Source: WHTK01 sp963711035
GTDB taxonomy: Bacteria; Chloroflexota; Dehalococcoidia; DSTF01; WHTK01
Assembly (NCBI GenBank): GCA_963711035.1
Contig: CAVQCN010000001.1
Coordinates: forward strand, 434,001-498,000
Length of the DNA: 64,000 nucleotides
Direction of reading: 5' to 3'
Below, piece after piece: positions 54,496-63,443 of the stretch. The translations under genes were made by a program, and so were the position numbers. The notes under the pieces were generated by a model, which saw only the letters and a program-made list of their open reading frames with translations, did not search any database and was not told the DNA's origin. The stretch's first letter is position 1. Every line of letters begins with the position of its first letter.

Positions 54496-55345
54496 CTCCG
54501 CCTGTCGCACCCTTACGGCCCGCACCGTCCTTGCTGAAACCGCCGCGCCCTCCAGACGGCCTCGCCGGCCCTGAAGGACGGCTTCTGCCGGCCGACGGTC
54601 CGCGGTCGTAGCCGGAGCGCGGCGCCGACGAACGCCCGCGCGCCGAAGACGAGCCTCCTTCGCCTGACGACTCCCCGCCACTGCGCGGCCTTGCCCCACC
54701 GCGAGGATAGCTGCCGCCTCTCGGCGAGAACCGTCCTTCGCCCTGCTGCTCGTCGCGCGCGGCCGAGCGCGCGCCGGCGCGGGGATAGCTGCCGCTCGCA
54801 GGCCGGCCTCGCGCCGGTCCCGACGGGCGCGAGGGCGGGTCGTCGCGGCGGGGCGGCCGTGTGTCCCGCGATGTCCGGGGCGGCCCGTCGAAGCGTCGCC
54901 GAGCCGGGCGGCCTTCACTCGCCTGCTCGCGGCGCGGCGTTGGTGGCTCGTACGGCTCGCGGTCGTCCGGCATCGGCTCCGCCGGCGGCGCCCAGCGCAT
55001 GCGCGGCATACGCACCTCGGAGGCGCGCGCCGGCTTCGGCGCCAGCATCGCCAGCACGGTGAGACGCCCCGGACCGGGGTTCTGCATATGGTGCTCGACG
55101 CCCGGCGGCACCATGACGAGGTCGTTTTCTTCCAGGTCCTGCGCCTGGGTCCCGGCGCGCAGATGCGCCCTACCTTCGACCACGAGATAGAAGGCGTCCG
55201 AGAGGTCATGGCTGTGGCGGCTCTCCTGCTGATCCGGCTCCAGGCAGAGAACCTCGCAGAACATGCGCGGGCGGTCGAAAAGGTTTACGCGAATCGGCTT
55301 CTCGCGCAGAAAATGACGCACCTTGCCGAGGTTCACGACTTCCAT
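54410..55345 (-). CDS. Cupin-domain protein with long Arg/Gly/Ser/Pro-rich tail
   Basis: 311 aa. The cupin core is at about residues 20-105 (SRHSHDLSDAFYLVVEGRAHL, then VPPGVEHHMQNPG), with histidines for metal. From about 110 to the end the sequence is low-complexity, rich in R, G, S and P (GGSYPRGGARPRSGG), predicted disordered and strongly basic. The last 86 bases overlap the csoR-family gene tail-to-tail. Whether the tail is translated as read, or the true stop is earlier through a sequencing error, cannot be decided here. Confidence 0.7.
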   Translation of the reverse strand: MEVVNLGKVRHFLREKPIRVNLFDRPRMFCEVLCLEPDQQESRHSHDLSDAFYLVVEGRAHLRAGTQAQDLEENDLVMVPPGVEHHMQNPGPGRLTVLAMLAPKPARASEVRMPRMRWAPPAEPMPDDREPYEPPTPRREQASEGRPARRRFDGPPRTSRDTRPPRRDDPPSRPSGPARGRPASGSYPRAGARSAARDEQQGEGRFSPRGGSYPRGGARPRSGGESSGEGGSSSARGRSSAPRSGYDRGPSAGRSRPSGPARPSGGRGGFSKDGAGRKGATGGARSSPSGRRGRPGSDRNGPRTSTRRRAP

Positions 55346-55355
55346 GGGGAAAATC

Positions 55356-56372
55356 CTATCTGCCCGGGACGGGCGATGGGGCGGGTTCGTTGGCGAACGA
55401 GGCGCGCATCGTGTCGATCAGGCCGCTCTCGGCGGCGATTTTGGCCACGCGCAGTGCGTTCTTGATCGCGACCGCATCGGAGCGGCCGTGGGCGATGACG
55501 ACGACACCGTTGACGCCGAGCAGGTTCGCGCCGCCGTACTCTTCGTACTGCAGACGCTTCATGGCGCGCTTGAGGGCTGGCTTCAACAGCAGGGCCGCGG
55601 CGATGTAGAGCGGGCTGCTTTTGATCACGCCGCGCACCGTGTCCAGGATGTAGTCCGCAATGCCCTCGCCTACTTTGAGCGCCACATTGCCGGTGAAGCC
55701 GTCCGTGACGACGACGTCGGCGACGCCCTTGTGCACCTCGACGCCCTCGATGTTGCCGATGAAGTTGAGGCCGGACTCGCTGAGGCGCTCGTAGGCGCCC
55801 AGCATCAGGTCGTTACCCTTGCTCGCCTCCTCGCCCACGTTGATCAGTCCGACGCGCGGGTTGGGCACGCCGAGCACCTTGTCGACATAGACGGAGCCCA
55901 TCTGGCCGAACTGCAGCAGATAATTCGGCCGGCAGTCGACGTTGGCACCGGCGTCGATGAGCAGCACCTTGCCCTCGTTGTACGGCAGCACGAGGCCCAG
56001 CGCCGGACGCTCGATGCCGCGGATGCGCCCCAGGACCAGCGTGGCAGACGCCATGACTGCGCCCGTGTTACCCGCCGAAACGACCGCCTGCGCCTGACCG
56101 TCCTTGACCAGTCCGGTCGCAACGTTGATAGAGGCATCGCGGCGCTGGCGCACCGCCATGACGATCTTGTCCTCTTCCATGGCGATAGCCTCGCCTGCTG
56201 GGACGACGCTGACGCCGGGAACCTGAGGATGCTTCTTGAGCTCGGCCTCTATCAGGTCGGACGGGCCGACGAGGGCGATCTCAACGCCGTACTCTCTGGC
56301 CGCATCCAGCGCGCCCTTCACCGGTTCGGCAGGCGCGCGGTCGCCCCCCATGGCGTCGAGAGCAATCTTCAA
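55356..56372 (-). CDS. plsX: Phosphate acyltransferase PlsX
   Basis: 338 aa. Makes acyl-phosphate from acyl-ACP for phospholipid synthesis. IALDAMGGDRAPAEPVKGA at the N-terminus, later SAGNTGAVMASATLVLGRI, DVVVTDGFTGNVALK and YGGANLLGVNGVVVIAHG. TTG start overlapping the stop of the upstream methyltransferase (TTGA). The usual plsX-fabHD neighbours are not seen; it follows a methyltransferase instead. Confidence 0.95.
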   Translation of the reverse strand: MKIALDAMGGDRAPAEPVKGALDAAREYGVEIALVGPSDLIEAELKKHPQVPGVSVVPAGEAIAMEEDKIVMAVRQRRDASINVATGLVKDGQAQAVVSAGNTGAVMASATLVLGRIRGIERPALGLVLPYNEGKVLLIDAGANVDCRPNYLLQFGQMGSVYVDKVLGVPNPRVGLINVGEEASKGNDLMLGAYERLSESGLNFIGNIEGVEVHKGVADVVVTDGFTGNVALKVGEGIADYILDTVRGVIKSSPLYIAAALLLKPALKRAMKRLQYEEYGGANLLGVNGVVVIAHGRSDAVAIKNALRVAKIAAESGLIDTMRASFANEPAPSPVPGR

Positions 56373-57142
56373 CGGGGTTCCTCCGGTCGAGCAACGAAGA
56401 CCAGGTTATCGCCCTGACCGACAGGGGAGAGGTCATAGTCGCCATAAGTGTGTGTAACACGCAGGTTCGCCTGCTGCAAGAGCAACTCGATTTCAGACTG
56501 CGTCGAGTAGCGAAGCTCGGCCAGGAAGACGCCTCGCTGCACGTGGCCGTCTTTGACCCGGTCGTAGATGTAGGTCATGGTTCGGACCATGCGCTCGGGG
56601 TCGGCGTGCGCCGCAACGAACTTCATCACCATGCCGCCTTCGCCGTCGGGCCGTGTCCAGTCGAGCAGCAGCGGCGCAGGCACGCCCGCCTCCTCCCACG
56701 AGACCGTGGCCGGCGAGCGGATACTAAAGGCGAGAATGCCCCCTTCCGCCAGATGCTGCGCGGCGCGGCGCACGCAGGCCAGCTGATCCGCGGTCGTCAG
56801 CAGATGCTGAAACGTGTCTGCGGCGATGAAGACGAGGCCGAACTTGCGCTTCAAGTCGAACTCGCGCATGTCGCCGTTGAGGAGGGTCAACTTGCCGTCC
56901 GGCGCTTCCTCCCTTGCCCGGCGTCGCGCGACGTCAAGCATCGGCTCGGACGTGTCCATGCCGACGACCTCGTAACCGCGCGCGGCGAGCGGGATCGCGA
57001 CGCGGCCGGTGCCGACGCCGAGCTCCAGCAGCGGGCCCTCGACGGCCTCGGCCAGGTTGGTGTAGAACTCCACGTCATCATCGAAGTCCGCGTAGGAGAA
57101 ATCGTAGAGATCGGCGATGTGGGCGTACGGGTCATCCAGCAT
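56369..57142 (-). CDS. Class I SAM-dependent methyltransferase
   Basis: 257 aa. SAM site LLELGVGTGRVAIPLAARG, VVGMDTSEPMLDVARRR and the later LLNGDMREFDLKRKFGLVF, followed by FQHLLTTADQLACVRRAAQHL. Substrate unknown. The same architecture as the damaged gene at 14409, to which it gives a template. Overlaps plsX by 4 bases. Confidence 0.88.
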   Translation of the reverse strand: MLDDPYAHIADLYDFSYADFDDDVEFYTNLAEAVEGPLLELGVGTGRVAIPLAARGYEVVGMDTSEPMLDVARRRAREEAPDGKLTLLNGDMREFDLKRKFGLVFIAADTFQHLLTTADQLACVRRAAQHLAEGGILAFSIRSPATVSWEEAGVPAPLLLDWTRPDGEGGMVMKFVAAHADPERMVRTMTYIYDRVKDGHVQRGVFLAELRYSTQSEIELLLQQANLRVTHTYGDYDLSPVGQGDNLVFVARPEEPR

Positions 57143-57230
57143 CGGCTGCTCCCAAGGCTGGTGCGAGATATGGTGACTTCAATCTTCGGACTGGCTTTCG
57201 GTTACGTCCAGTGCAAATCGAGGCATGACA

Positions 57231-57262
57231 AAAAGGGAGAGGGCTTTGGCCCTCTCCCTTTT
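57231..57262. terminator. Strong bidirectional terminator
   Basis: AAAAGGGAGAGGGC / GCCCTCTCCCTTTT, a perfect 14-base stem with a 4-base loop. Closes the molybdenum-hydroxylase transcript on the minus strand. Confidence 0.85.
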
Positions 57263-57281
57263 CAGGTTTATCGGTGCTGTC

Positions 57282-59573
57282 CTACTCAGGCAGCGTTGCG
57301 TCCAGGATGACGCGAGGCGAGATTGGCAGCGCGTCGAAGCGCTTGCCGACCGCGTTCTGCACCGCAGTCTGCACCGCAGCCAGCGGCGGGACGATCGGAA
57401 CCTCACCGACGCCGCGGACGCCGTAGGGGTGACCGGGATTCGGCACCTCGACCAGGATCACGTCGATAAGCGGCACGTCGAGCGCCGTCGGCATGCGGTA
57501 GTCGAGGTAGCTGGCGTTCGCCATGCGGCCGTCGGGAGCGTGGTAGTACTCCTCGCTGATCGCCATGCCGATGCCCTGCGCCACCGCGCCCTGGATCTGG
57601 CCTTCGACGTAGCTCGGGTGGATGGCCGTGCCCACGTCCTGAACGGCCGTGTAGCGCAGGACCGTCACTTTGCCCGTCTCCGGGTCGACCTCGACGTCCA
57701 CGATGTGGCCGCCGAACGCCGGTCCCGGCGCCGTGGGAACGACGTTGGTACCGGTGTCGATGGTGCCGCCAGTGCGCGGCAGCATGCCGGCGATCTGCTT
57801 GAACGTGAAGCTGCGGTCCTTGCCCTCCGCGTCCTTGGGGCCGCGGAGGACACCATCGTCACCGTAGGTCACGTCGCTGGCTTCGCACTCCCAGATCTTG
57901 GCAGCGCGCTCGACCAGCTTCTGGCGGATGTCCATGCCGAGGTTGTACGCGGCCATGCCGCCGGCGAAGGCGGTGCGGCTGCCGCCGGTGTTGCCAGTGA
58001 AGCCAACGCCGTCGGTGTCGAAGATCTTGGGCTGGACCTGCTCGTAATCGATGCCCAGCGTCTCGGCCAGCTGCATCGCGATCGAAGCACGCGTGCCGCC
58101 GATGTCGACGGAGCCGAGCACCAGGCTGACGGTACCGTCAGCGTTGACGCTGCCACTGGAGCTGGTCTCGCCACCGGCGTTGCCCCAGAAGCCCATCGAG
58201 ACGCCGCGGCCGCGGTAGGGGCCGGTCAGCTCGGAGCGGTAGTGGGCGGAGTCACGCATAGCCTGCATGGTCTCGACGTTGCCGATGCGGCGGAACTTCT
58301 GGCCGTTCGAGCGAACGGTGCCCTCCTTGGACGCGTTCTTCAGGCGCAGCTCCATTGGGTCCATGCCGAGCTCGTCGGCGAGCTCGTTGAGCAGCGTCTC
58401 GGAGCCGAACATGCCGGCCGGCGTGCCGGGCGCCCGGTACGCCGAGGTCTTCGACATGTTGACCAGGACATCGTAGCCGTCGATCTTCACATTCGGGATG
58501 TCGTAAGGAGTGAAGACGCCGTTCATGGCGCCGCCGATCGGCGAGCCAGGGTAGGCGCCGGCCTCGAGAGCGAGCATCGCCTCGGCGGCGACCAGCGTGC
58601 CGTCCTTCTTGGCGCCGATGCGGATCTTGGAGTACGAAGCGGAGGTCGGGCCGGTGGCCTCGAAGACCTCTTCGCGCGACATGGTCATCTTGACCGGGCG
58701 GTTGGCCTTCTTGGCCAGCAGCGCCGCGACCGGCTCCAGGTAGATGGTCAGCTTGGAGCCGAAGCCGCCGCCGATCTCCACCGGCATGACCGTGATCTTG
58801 GACACCGGCATGGCCAGGCACTCGGCGGTCGCCTGGCGAACACCGAACAGGCCCTGGGTGCTGGCCCAGATGGTCAGGTGGCCTTCCTCGTTCCAGGCAG
58901 CGGTCGCGTTCTGCGGCTCGATGTAGCCCTGGTGGTAGCGCGAGCTCGTAAACTCACGCTCCAGGACGACGTCGGCCTCCTTGAAGCCGGCCTCGACATC
59001 GCCCTTGGCGAAGCGACGGTGCGAAGCGATGTTGGTCGGCTTCTCGGGCGCCGGCTCGGCCAGCGGAGCGAAATCACGCATGCGCAGCTCGGGGTGGATG
59101 ATCGGCGCCGAGTCGGCCATGGCCTCGCGCACGTCGATGACGTGGGGCAGGACCTCGTACTCGACATCGATCAGGTTGAGCGCGTCTTCAGCCGTATGGG
59201 CGTCAATCGCGGCAACGGCCGCGACCGGGTGGCCACGGAACAGCGCCTTCTCGCTCGCCATGATGCGGTCGACCAGCGTCGCAATCGGCGTGCCGGGACC
59301 CTCTTCGACGTCGACGATGCCGCCGGAGATCTCCGGGAAGTCGGCGCGCGTGACGACGGCTTTGACGCCGGGCAAAGCCAGCGCCTTGGAGGCGTCGATC
59401 TTCTTGATGATGGCGTGGTGGTGCGGGCTGCGCTTCACGCGTCCGTAAAGCATGCCGGTGAGACGCACGTCTGCGCCGTACTGGGCCCGGCCCGTGACCT
59501 TGTCGGCGCCGTCCGGCCGGACCGGACGCGTGCCAACAACCTTGTACTCTTTCTTCGCGTCGGTAGCTACCAT
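57282..59573 (-). CDS. Xanthine-dehydrogenase-family molybdopterin-binding (large) subunit
   Basis: 763 aa. N-terminal half begins VVGTRPVRPDGADKVTGRAQYGADV, the usual start of Mo-hydroxylase large chains; Mo-site segments include YHQGYIEPQNATAAW, GGGFGSKLTIYLEPVAALLA, SAYRAPGTPAG and GGTRASIAMQL. SAYRAPG rather than AYXCSFR shows a hydroxylase, not CO dehydrogenase. The ATG at 59573 has AGAGGA upstream. The iron-sulfur and FAD subunits usually encoded beside it are absent from the window. Confidence 0.9.
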   Translation of the reverse strand: MVATDAKKEYKVVGTRPVRPDGADKVTGRAQYGADVRLTGMLYGRVKRSPHHHAIIKKIDASKALALPGVKAVVTRADFPEISGGIVDVEEGPGTPIATLVDRIMASEKALFRGHPVAAVAAIDAHTAEDALNLIDVEYEVLPHVIDVREAMADSAPIIHPELRMRDFAPLAEPAPEKPTNIASHRRFAKGDVEAGFKEADVVLEREFTSSRYHQGYIEPQNATAAWNEEGHLTIWASTQGLFGVRQATAECLAMPVSKITVMPVEIGGGFGSKLTIYLEPVAALLAKKANRPVKMTMSREEVFEATGPTSASYSKIRIGAKKDGTLVAAEAMLALEAGAYPGSPIGGAMNGVFTPYDIPNVKIDGYDVLVNMSKTSAYRAPGTPAGMFGSETLLNELADELGMDPMELRLKNASKEGTVRSNGQKFRRIGNVETMQAMRDSAHYRSELTGPYRGRGVSMGFWGNAGGETSSSGSVNADGTVSLVLGSVDIGGTRASIAMQLAETLGIDYEQVQPKIFDTDGVGFTGNTGGSRTAFAGGMAAYNLGMDIRQKLVERAAKIWECEASDVTYGDDGVLRGPKDAEGKDRSFTFKQIAGMLPRTGGTIDTGTNVVPTAPGPAFGGHIVDVEVDPETGKVTVLRYTAVQDVGTAIHPSYVEGQIQGAVAQGIGMAISEEYYHAPDGRMANASYLDYRMPTALDVPLIDVILVEVPNPGHPYGVRGVGEVPIVPPLAAVQTAVQNAVGKRFDALPISPRVILDATLPE

Positions 59574-59811
59574 AAGAAATCCTCTCAACACGTGTTGCTG
59601 GGCAGGGAAATACACCCAAAAGTGACGGGTCTCACTATACCATCCGCGTCTGCCCGCCGAAAACGCGCGCCCGTAGGAGAAAAACTCCAGCGCTTGAATG
59701 TAGCCCGCGCGTGGCCATAATCGACCAGACAGCAACGGTCACGTCTTCCCGTTTGGATCCGTCAAAACGTTGACGAGCTCACAAGCCTCACACGACCAGA
59801 AGGAGGGTTTC

Positions 59812-60282
59812 ATGACTCAAGCGCCGCCTCCCGGACCACCGCCGGCCACACCCGTCCAGCTCACCGACGCCATCAAGGGCATGATCAACGGGGCATTCGA
59901 CAACCGCACACCGGTTCTCGTGTGCTACGTGGACGCCGAAGGCCAACCCAGCCTTTCGTTGCGCGGCTCGACCCAGGCGATCAGCGACACGCAGCTTGCC
60001 GTCTGGGCGCGCAACCCTGAAAGCGGCCTGGCCCACGAAATTCAGTCCCGGCCGCGCGTCACGCTCTGGTACCGCGACCCGGAGACACGCACGATGCTGC
60101 AGTTCCGCGGCCGCGCCCACGTTGAGACCGACCCCGCGGCAGCCAACCGCGTCTACGACAACTCGCCGGAGCCGGAGCGCAACTTCGACCCGGAGCGCAA
60201 GGGTACAGCCGTGATCATCGACCTCGACCGCGTGGACGGGCGCACGCCGGACGGTCCCGTCCGCATGGAGCGGGGCGCCTGA
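59812..60282 (+). CDS. PPOX-family (pyridoxamine-phosphate-oxidase fold) flavin/F420 protein
   Basis: 156 aa split-barrel: YVDAEGQPSLSLRGSTQAIS, AVWARNPESGLAHEIQSRPRVTLWYRDP and LQFRGRAHVETDP. Such proteins bind FMN, heme or F420; the cofactor cannot be assigned. Strong AAGGAGG before the ATG and a perfect terminator after the stop. The N-terminal ten residues are Pro-rich. Confidence 0.85.
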   Translation: MTQAPPPGPPPATPVQLTDAIKGMINGAFDNRTPVLVCYVDAEGQPSLSLRGSTQAISDTQLAVWARNPESGLAHEIQSRPRVTLWYRDPETRTMLQFRGRAHVETDPAAANRVYDNSPEPERNFDPERKGTAVIIDLDRVDGRTPDGPVRMERGA

Positions 60283-60305
60283 GCCCAGGCGCTCGGAGAA
60301 GACGA

Positions 60306-60332
60306 GAAGGCCTCGCGACGTGCGAGGCCTTC
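60306..60332 (+). terminator. Terminator after the PPOX gene
   Basis: GAAGGCCTCGC / GCGAGGCCTTC with a 5-base loop, then TTCTT. Confidence 0.8.
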
Positions 60333-60335
60333 TTC

Positions 60336-60920
60336 TTAGGTTGAAGTGCTGGAGCCGGCGGGGGGATTCGAACCCTCGGCCTGCCGATTACGAATCGGCT
60401 GCTCTACCACTGAGCTACGCCGCGCGATGGCGGCGCCGTACGACCGGCCGATCAACCCAACTCGCCCCGGCTGGGCGCCCCGGCTCAGCAGGAAGTCGTA
60501 GGCCCCGAGCACGTCATACCGCTCCTCCTGCCCGGCGGTAACGCGGTTCCCGTCCGAAAGCCCCTGCGCGCGCAGGTCAAAGAGCAGCACGTTGTAACCG
60601 TCATCCTTCACCAGTCTCGAAGCGAGATCGAGCGCATGATTGCCGGTCCGCTGGTCGCCGATGCCGTGGACGAAGATGAGATACGGCGCCTGCGGCGAGC
60701 CTGGTAGCAGCCAACCCCGCAAGGTAAGGCTCCCGCCTCGCGGCGTGAACGAGACGTCCTCGTACTGCAGGTTGAAATCGGCTCGGCTGAGCCTCAAGGG
60801 GATGGCGCTCAGGGCGAGCGGCAAGGTAGGCCATCGTCGAGAGCGATCGAGCAGATAGACCGCTAGCACCAGCCCGAGCGCCAGCGGGATGAGCACTTTG
60901 GCTCGCAGCAATCGGCTCAT
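60336..60920 (-). pseudogene. Alpha/beta hydrolase truncated at the tRNA-Thr gene
   Basis: From ATG 60920 a normal membrane-anchored hydrolase begins: a TM at about 8-22, PYLIFVHGIGDQR, LLFDLRAQGLSDGNR, then the nucleophile elbow GLIGRSYGAA near residue 160. Directly after it the frame enters tRNA-Thr (60424-60350) and stops at 60336. The remaining cap, Asp and His regions (about 100 residues) are missing. The first two acceptor bases of the tRNA do not pair, so the junction may lie exactly there. Deletion, insertion or a mis-assembly are all possible. Confidence 0.72.
60350..60424 (-). tRNA. tRNA-Thr (anticodon CGT)
   Basis: Complete cloverleaf, read 60424 to 60350. D-arm GCTC...GAGC, anticodon stem GCCGA/TCGGC around TTCGTAA, T-loop TTCGAAT and an encoded CCA. 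Acceptor arms CGCGGCG and CGCCGGC pair at only five of seven positions; bacterial tRNA-Thr normally begins GCCGGCG, so the two outermost bases look replaced. One A-C mismatch is in the T-stem. Maturation may be affected. Confidence 0.85.
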
Positions 60921-60974
60921 CGCCGGCCACCCGCCAACAGTCCCGAGCACGACTGCGTCATGGTCTGGCCGTCC

Positions 60975-61985
60975 TCACCAGGCCGGATTCACGTCGTAAC
61001 CAGGGTCATTCGTGAGGCGGGTCTGGTTACTACCATCCGCGTTCATCACGTATATCTCTTCGTTCCCGTCACGCTCCGAATCGAAGACGATCATGCTGCC
61101 ATCCGGAGACCAGTTCGGACTGATATCTCGCCCCGGCGAAACGGTCAGTTGGGTCTGGCCGCTGCCGTCGGCGTTCATGGTGAATATCTCACCGTCTAGC
61201 CCGTAGACGATACGCGAGCCGTCAGGCGACCAGTCGGGAGAAGCTCCTGAAGCGAGCCTGGTCACGCCACTACCGTCCGCTGCCATGACAAAGACGCCGC
61301 CGCCCTGCCGGGACGACGCGAAGATCAGACGGGACCCGTCCGGTGACCAGCTTGGATGCTCGTCGTCGGCGGGATCGTTGGTGATGTTGCGATAGGTGCC
61401 GGTCTGCAGATCGAGGACGTAAATCTCCCGGTTCACCTGGTTCGCCGGAACCTCACCAAAATTGTAGGCTTCGAAGGCTATCTCGCTGCCGGAGGGCGAC
61501 CAGGATAGAGCAGACAGCCCCTTGAGTTGCCCTCGATCGAGGACGAGATGCGACCCATGCCCGTCGGCGCCCACGACATAGATACCGCCCTGATCCCCGG
61601 GTGAAGACACGTAGGCAACCATCGTGTAGTCCGCAGACCACGCGGGCATATCCTTCCGGGGTCTCTGACTCGGCGAGAGACCGGAGGGCGGCTGCATGAG
61701 CCTGCGAACCTCAGAGCCATCGCCGTTCATCAGGTACAGATCGAAGGCGCCGTCCCGGTCCGACTGGAACACGATGCTCCCCCGTCCATTCGGAACAGGC
61801 GTTTGCGTAGGCGTCGGCGTCAAGGTAGGGACGGCGGCCGGCGTGTTCAACTCGGCTGCGGGCGTTGTGCTCGATGGCACCTGTGTCAGCGTTGGCACAA
61901 CCGAAGACCTCGAAGAGCACGCCATCACCAGGACAACAACGAAACCGAAGGTTACGACACGAAGAACTTGTGCAACTGTCTTCAC
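60975..61985 (-). CDS. TolB-like beta-propeller lipoprotein (PD40 repeats)
   Basis: 336 aa from GTG 61985 (GGAGG nine bases upstream; the longer frame lacks this). Lipobox LVMAC, a Thr/Pro linker (about 40-75), then six or so PD40/WD40-like blades, each ending in SPDGS: SWSPSGSEIAFEA, SWSPDGSRLIFASS, DWSPDGSRIVYGL, NWSPDGSMIVFDSERDGN. The final repeat stops at NPAW, so the propeller may close with the N-terminal strand. Surface-exposed; ligand unknown. Confidence 0.85.
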   Translation of the reverse strand: MKTVAQVLRVVTFGFVVVLVMACSSRSSVVPTLTQVPSSTTPAAELNTPAAVPTLTPTPTQTPVPNGRGSIVFQSDRDGAFDLYLMNGDGSEVRRLMQPPSGLSPSQRPRKDMPAWSADYTMVAYVSSPGDQGGIYVVGADGHGSHLVLDRGQLKGLSALSWSPSGSEIAFEAYNFGEVPANQVNREIYVLDLQTGTYRNITNDPADDEHPSWSPDGSRLIFASSRQGGGVFVMAADGSGVTRLASGASPDWSPDGSRIVYGLDGEIFTMNADGSGQTQLTVSPGRDISPNWSPDGSMIVFDSERDGNEEIYVMNADGSNQTRLTNDPGYDVNPAW

Positions 61986-62255
61986 CGCGAAGCTGCCTCC
62001 GCACAGACGATAGGGGGTCACATGGGACCCGGCACAGGGCTACCTGTCCCGCATCTGACCTGCCGGAACGACAAATCTCAGATGCCGCAACGAGTGGTGA
62101 GGCGCGCTGTCGGTGTTCGCCTGCCCGTGAGGTGGAGGAGACGACCGAAGATGAGACCGCGGGCAAGCGATGGTCGCGACGTAGCGCCGAGGCTGCGCGC
62201 AACGGGCGCCAATTTGGGCGAAGGAATCAGGACGACAGCCTCGCGAGAGCCGCGC

Positions 62256-62261
62256 TAGAGT
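62256..62261 (+). promoter_or_regulatory. -10 element of a probable leaderless promoter (adaA)
   Basis: TAGAGT ends six bases before the GTG at 62268. A similar TATAGT (63431-63436) precedes the trmO GTG (63444) by seven bases. Confidence 0.5.
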
Positions 62262-62267
62262 GGTCAC

Positions 62268-62876
62268 GTGATGACCGCGACGGGTATCGACACGACCGCA
62301 ACCCGCGACAGGCTGACGCCGGACGAGATGCTGGCACGCTTCATGGCGCGCGATGCTTCGTACGACGGGCGCTTCTTCGCCGGCGTGCTTACGACCGGCA
62401 TCTACTGCCTGGCATCGTGCCCTGCCCGGCGTCCGCTGCCGCGCAACGTCCGCTTCTTCGACAAGGTCGAGGCGGCGCGGGAGGCCGGCCTCAGGCCCTG
62501 CAAGCGCTGCTACCCGGACGACTTCGCGCACGGCATCGACCCCGTGGTGGAGCAGATCGAGGCGCTGGCAGCAGAGGTGCGCGAGACGCCGTCGCGCTTT
62601 CCGGACGTGGCGTCGTTGGTGCAACGCTCCGGATACGGCGCGACGCGGCTCTTCGAGCTGTTCCGGCTGCGCTTCGGCACCACACCGGCCGCATTTCTGC
62701 AGGAAGCGCGAGTCGACGCCGCGAAACGGCTGCTGGCGGAGGACAACGCGCCGGTGTGCGAGGTCGCGTACGCATCCGGTTTTCGCACGCTTTCGACGTT
62801 TCACGAGAGCTTCAAGCGCGGCTGCGGCCTGACTCCGGCGGCCTATCGCGCCCAGATCAAGAGGAACGAGAGATGA
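62268..62876 (+). CDS. adaA: AdaA-like methylphosphotriester-DNA methyltransferase / AraC-type activator
   Basis: 202 aa. The Ada N-terminal zinc domain (about 15-85) has the four Cys as TGIYCLASCPARRP and LRPCKRCYPDD; one Cys takes a methyl from DNA phosphotriesters and turns the protein into an activator. The AraC helix-turn-helix pair is at about 105-195 (FHESFKRGCGLTPAAYRAQI). It overlaps ogt by ATGA, so the Ada functions are split as in Bacillus adaA-adaB. Start GTG 62268 at a leaderless promoter. Confidence 0.9.
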   Translation: MMTATGIDTTATRDRLTPDEMLARFMARDASYDGRFFAGVLTTGIYCLASCPARRPLPRNVRFFDKVEAAREAGLRPCKRCYPDDFAHGIDPVVEQIEALAAEVRETPSRFPDVASLVQRSGYGATRLFELFRLRFGTTPAAFLQEARVDAAKRLLAEDNAPVCEVAYASGFRTLSTFHESFKRGCGLTPAAYRAQIKRNER

Positions 62877-63397
62877 CGCTGCAACTCGAGAAGCACACGA
62901 AGACGCAGAGCGCCGCGATCGCGTACTGCGAGACGTTCGAGACGCCGCTGGGCGCATTCAGCCTCGCGGTCGACGAAAGAGGGGCAGTACTGGCAGCAGT
63001 GTTCGGCGATACGGAGCGCACTGGCGATATCGGGCGCAAAGCCGTCGTCGATGCGCAGCAGACGCGTGAGGCGCGCCGACAGGTCGAGGCATACTTCGCG
63101 GGCGAGCGCTGCTCCTTCAGCCTGCCGCTGGCCCCGGCCGCGACGGCGTTTCAGCAATGCTATCGAGAGGCAATGGCGCGACTCGGCTTTGGCGAGACGA
63201 CGACCTACGGGCGCCTGGCGCGTACGCTCGGGACCTCGGCGCGTGCGGCCGGCCGGGCTAACGCCACCAACCCGATCTGCTTGTTCGTGCCGTGTCATCG
63301 AGTCATCGGCACCGATGGATCGCTGACCGGCTATGCCTTCGGTCTCGACGTGAAGCAGTGGCTGCTCGACCACGAGTCGGCCATCCGATGTGAATGA
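62873..63397 (+). CDS. ogt: Methylated-DNA-protein-cysteine methyltransferase (AdaB/Ogt)
   Basis: 174 aa. Active site PCHRVIG near residue 140 (LFVPCHRVIGTDGSLTGYAFG), preceded by ETTTYGRLARTLGTSARAAGRANATNP with the Arg and Asn of the DNA-binding wing. Removes O6-methylguanine in a single-turnover reaction. ATG start overlaps the adaA stop; the much longer open frame upstream is antisense or out of context. Confidence 0.95.
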   Translation: MTLQLEKHTKTQSAAIAYCETFETPLGAFSLAVDERGAVLAAVFGDTERTGDIGRKAVVDAQQTREARRQVEAYFAGERCSFSLPLAPAATAFQQCYREAMARLGFGETTTYGRLARTLGTSARAAGRANATNPICLFVPCHRVIGTDGSLTGYAFGLDVKQWLLDHESAIRCE

Positions 63398-63443
63398 AGG
63401 ACGATCATCGGCCGAGACCGGAGTCCGCGCTATAGTGGTCGCC

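Noticed and set aside
57225..59720. 831-residue open frame on the plus strand
   Set aside because: It is antisense to the molybdenum-hydroxylase gene; its composition (Arg/Val/Asp/His-rich, no motifs) is what third-position GC bias produces opposite a real gene.
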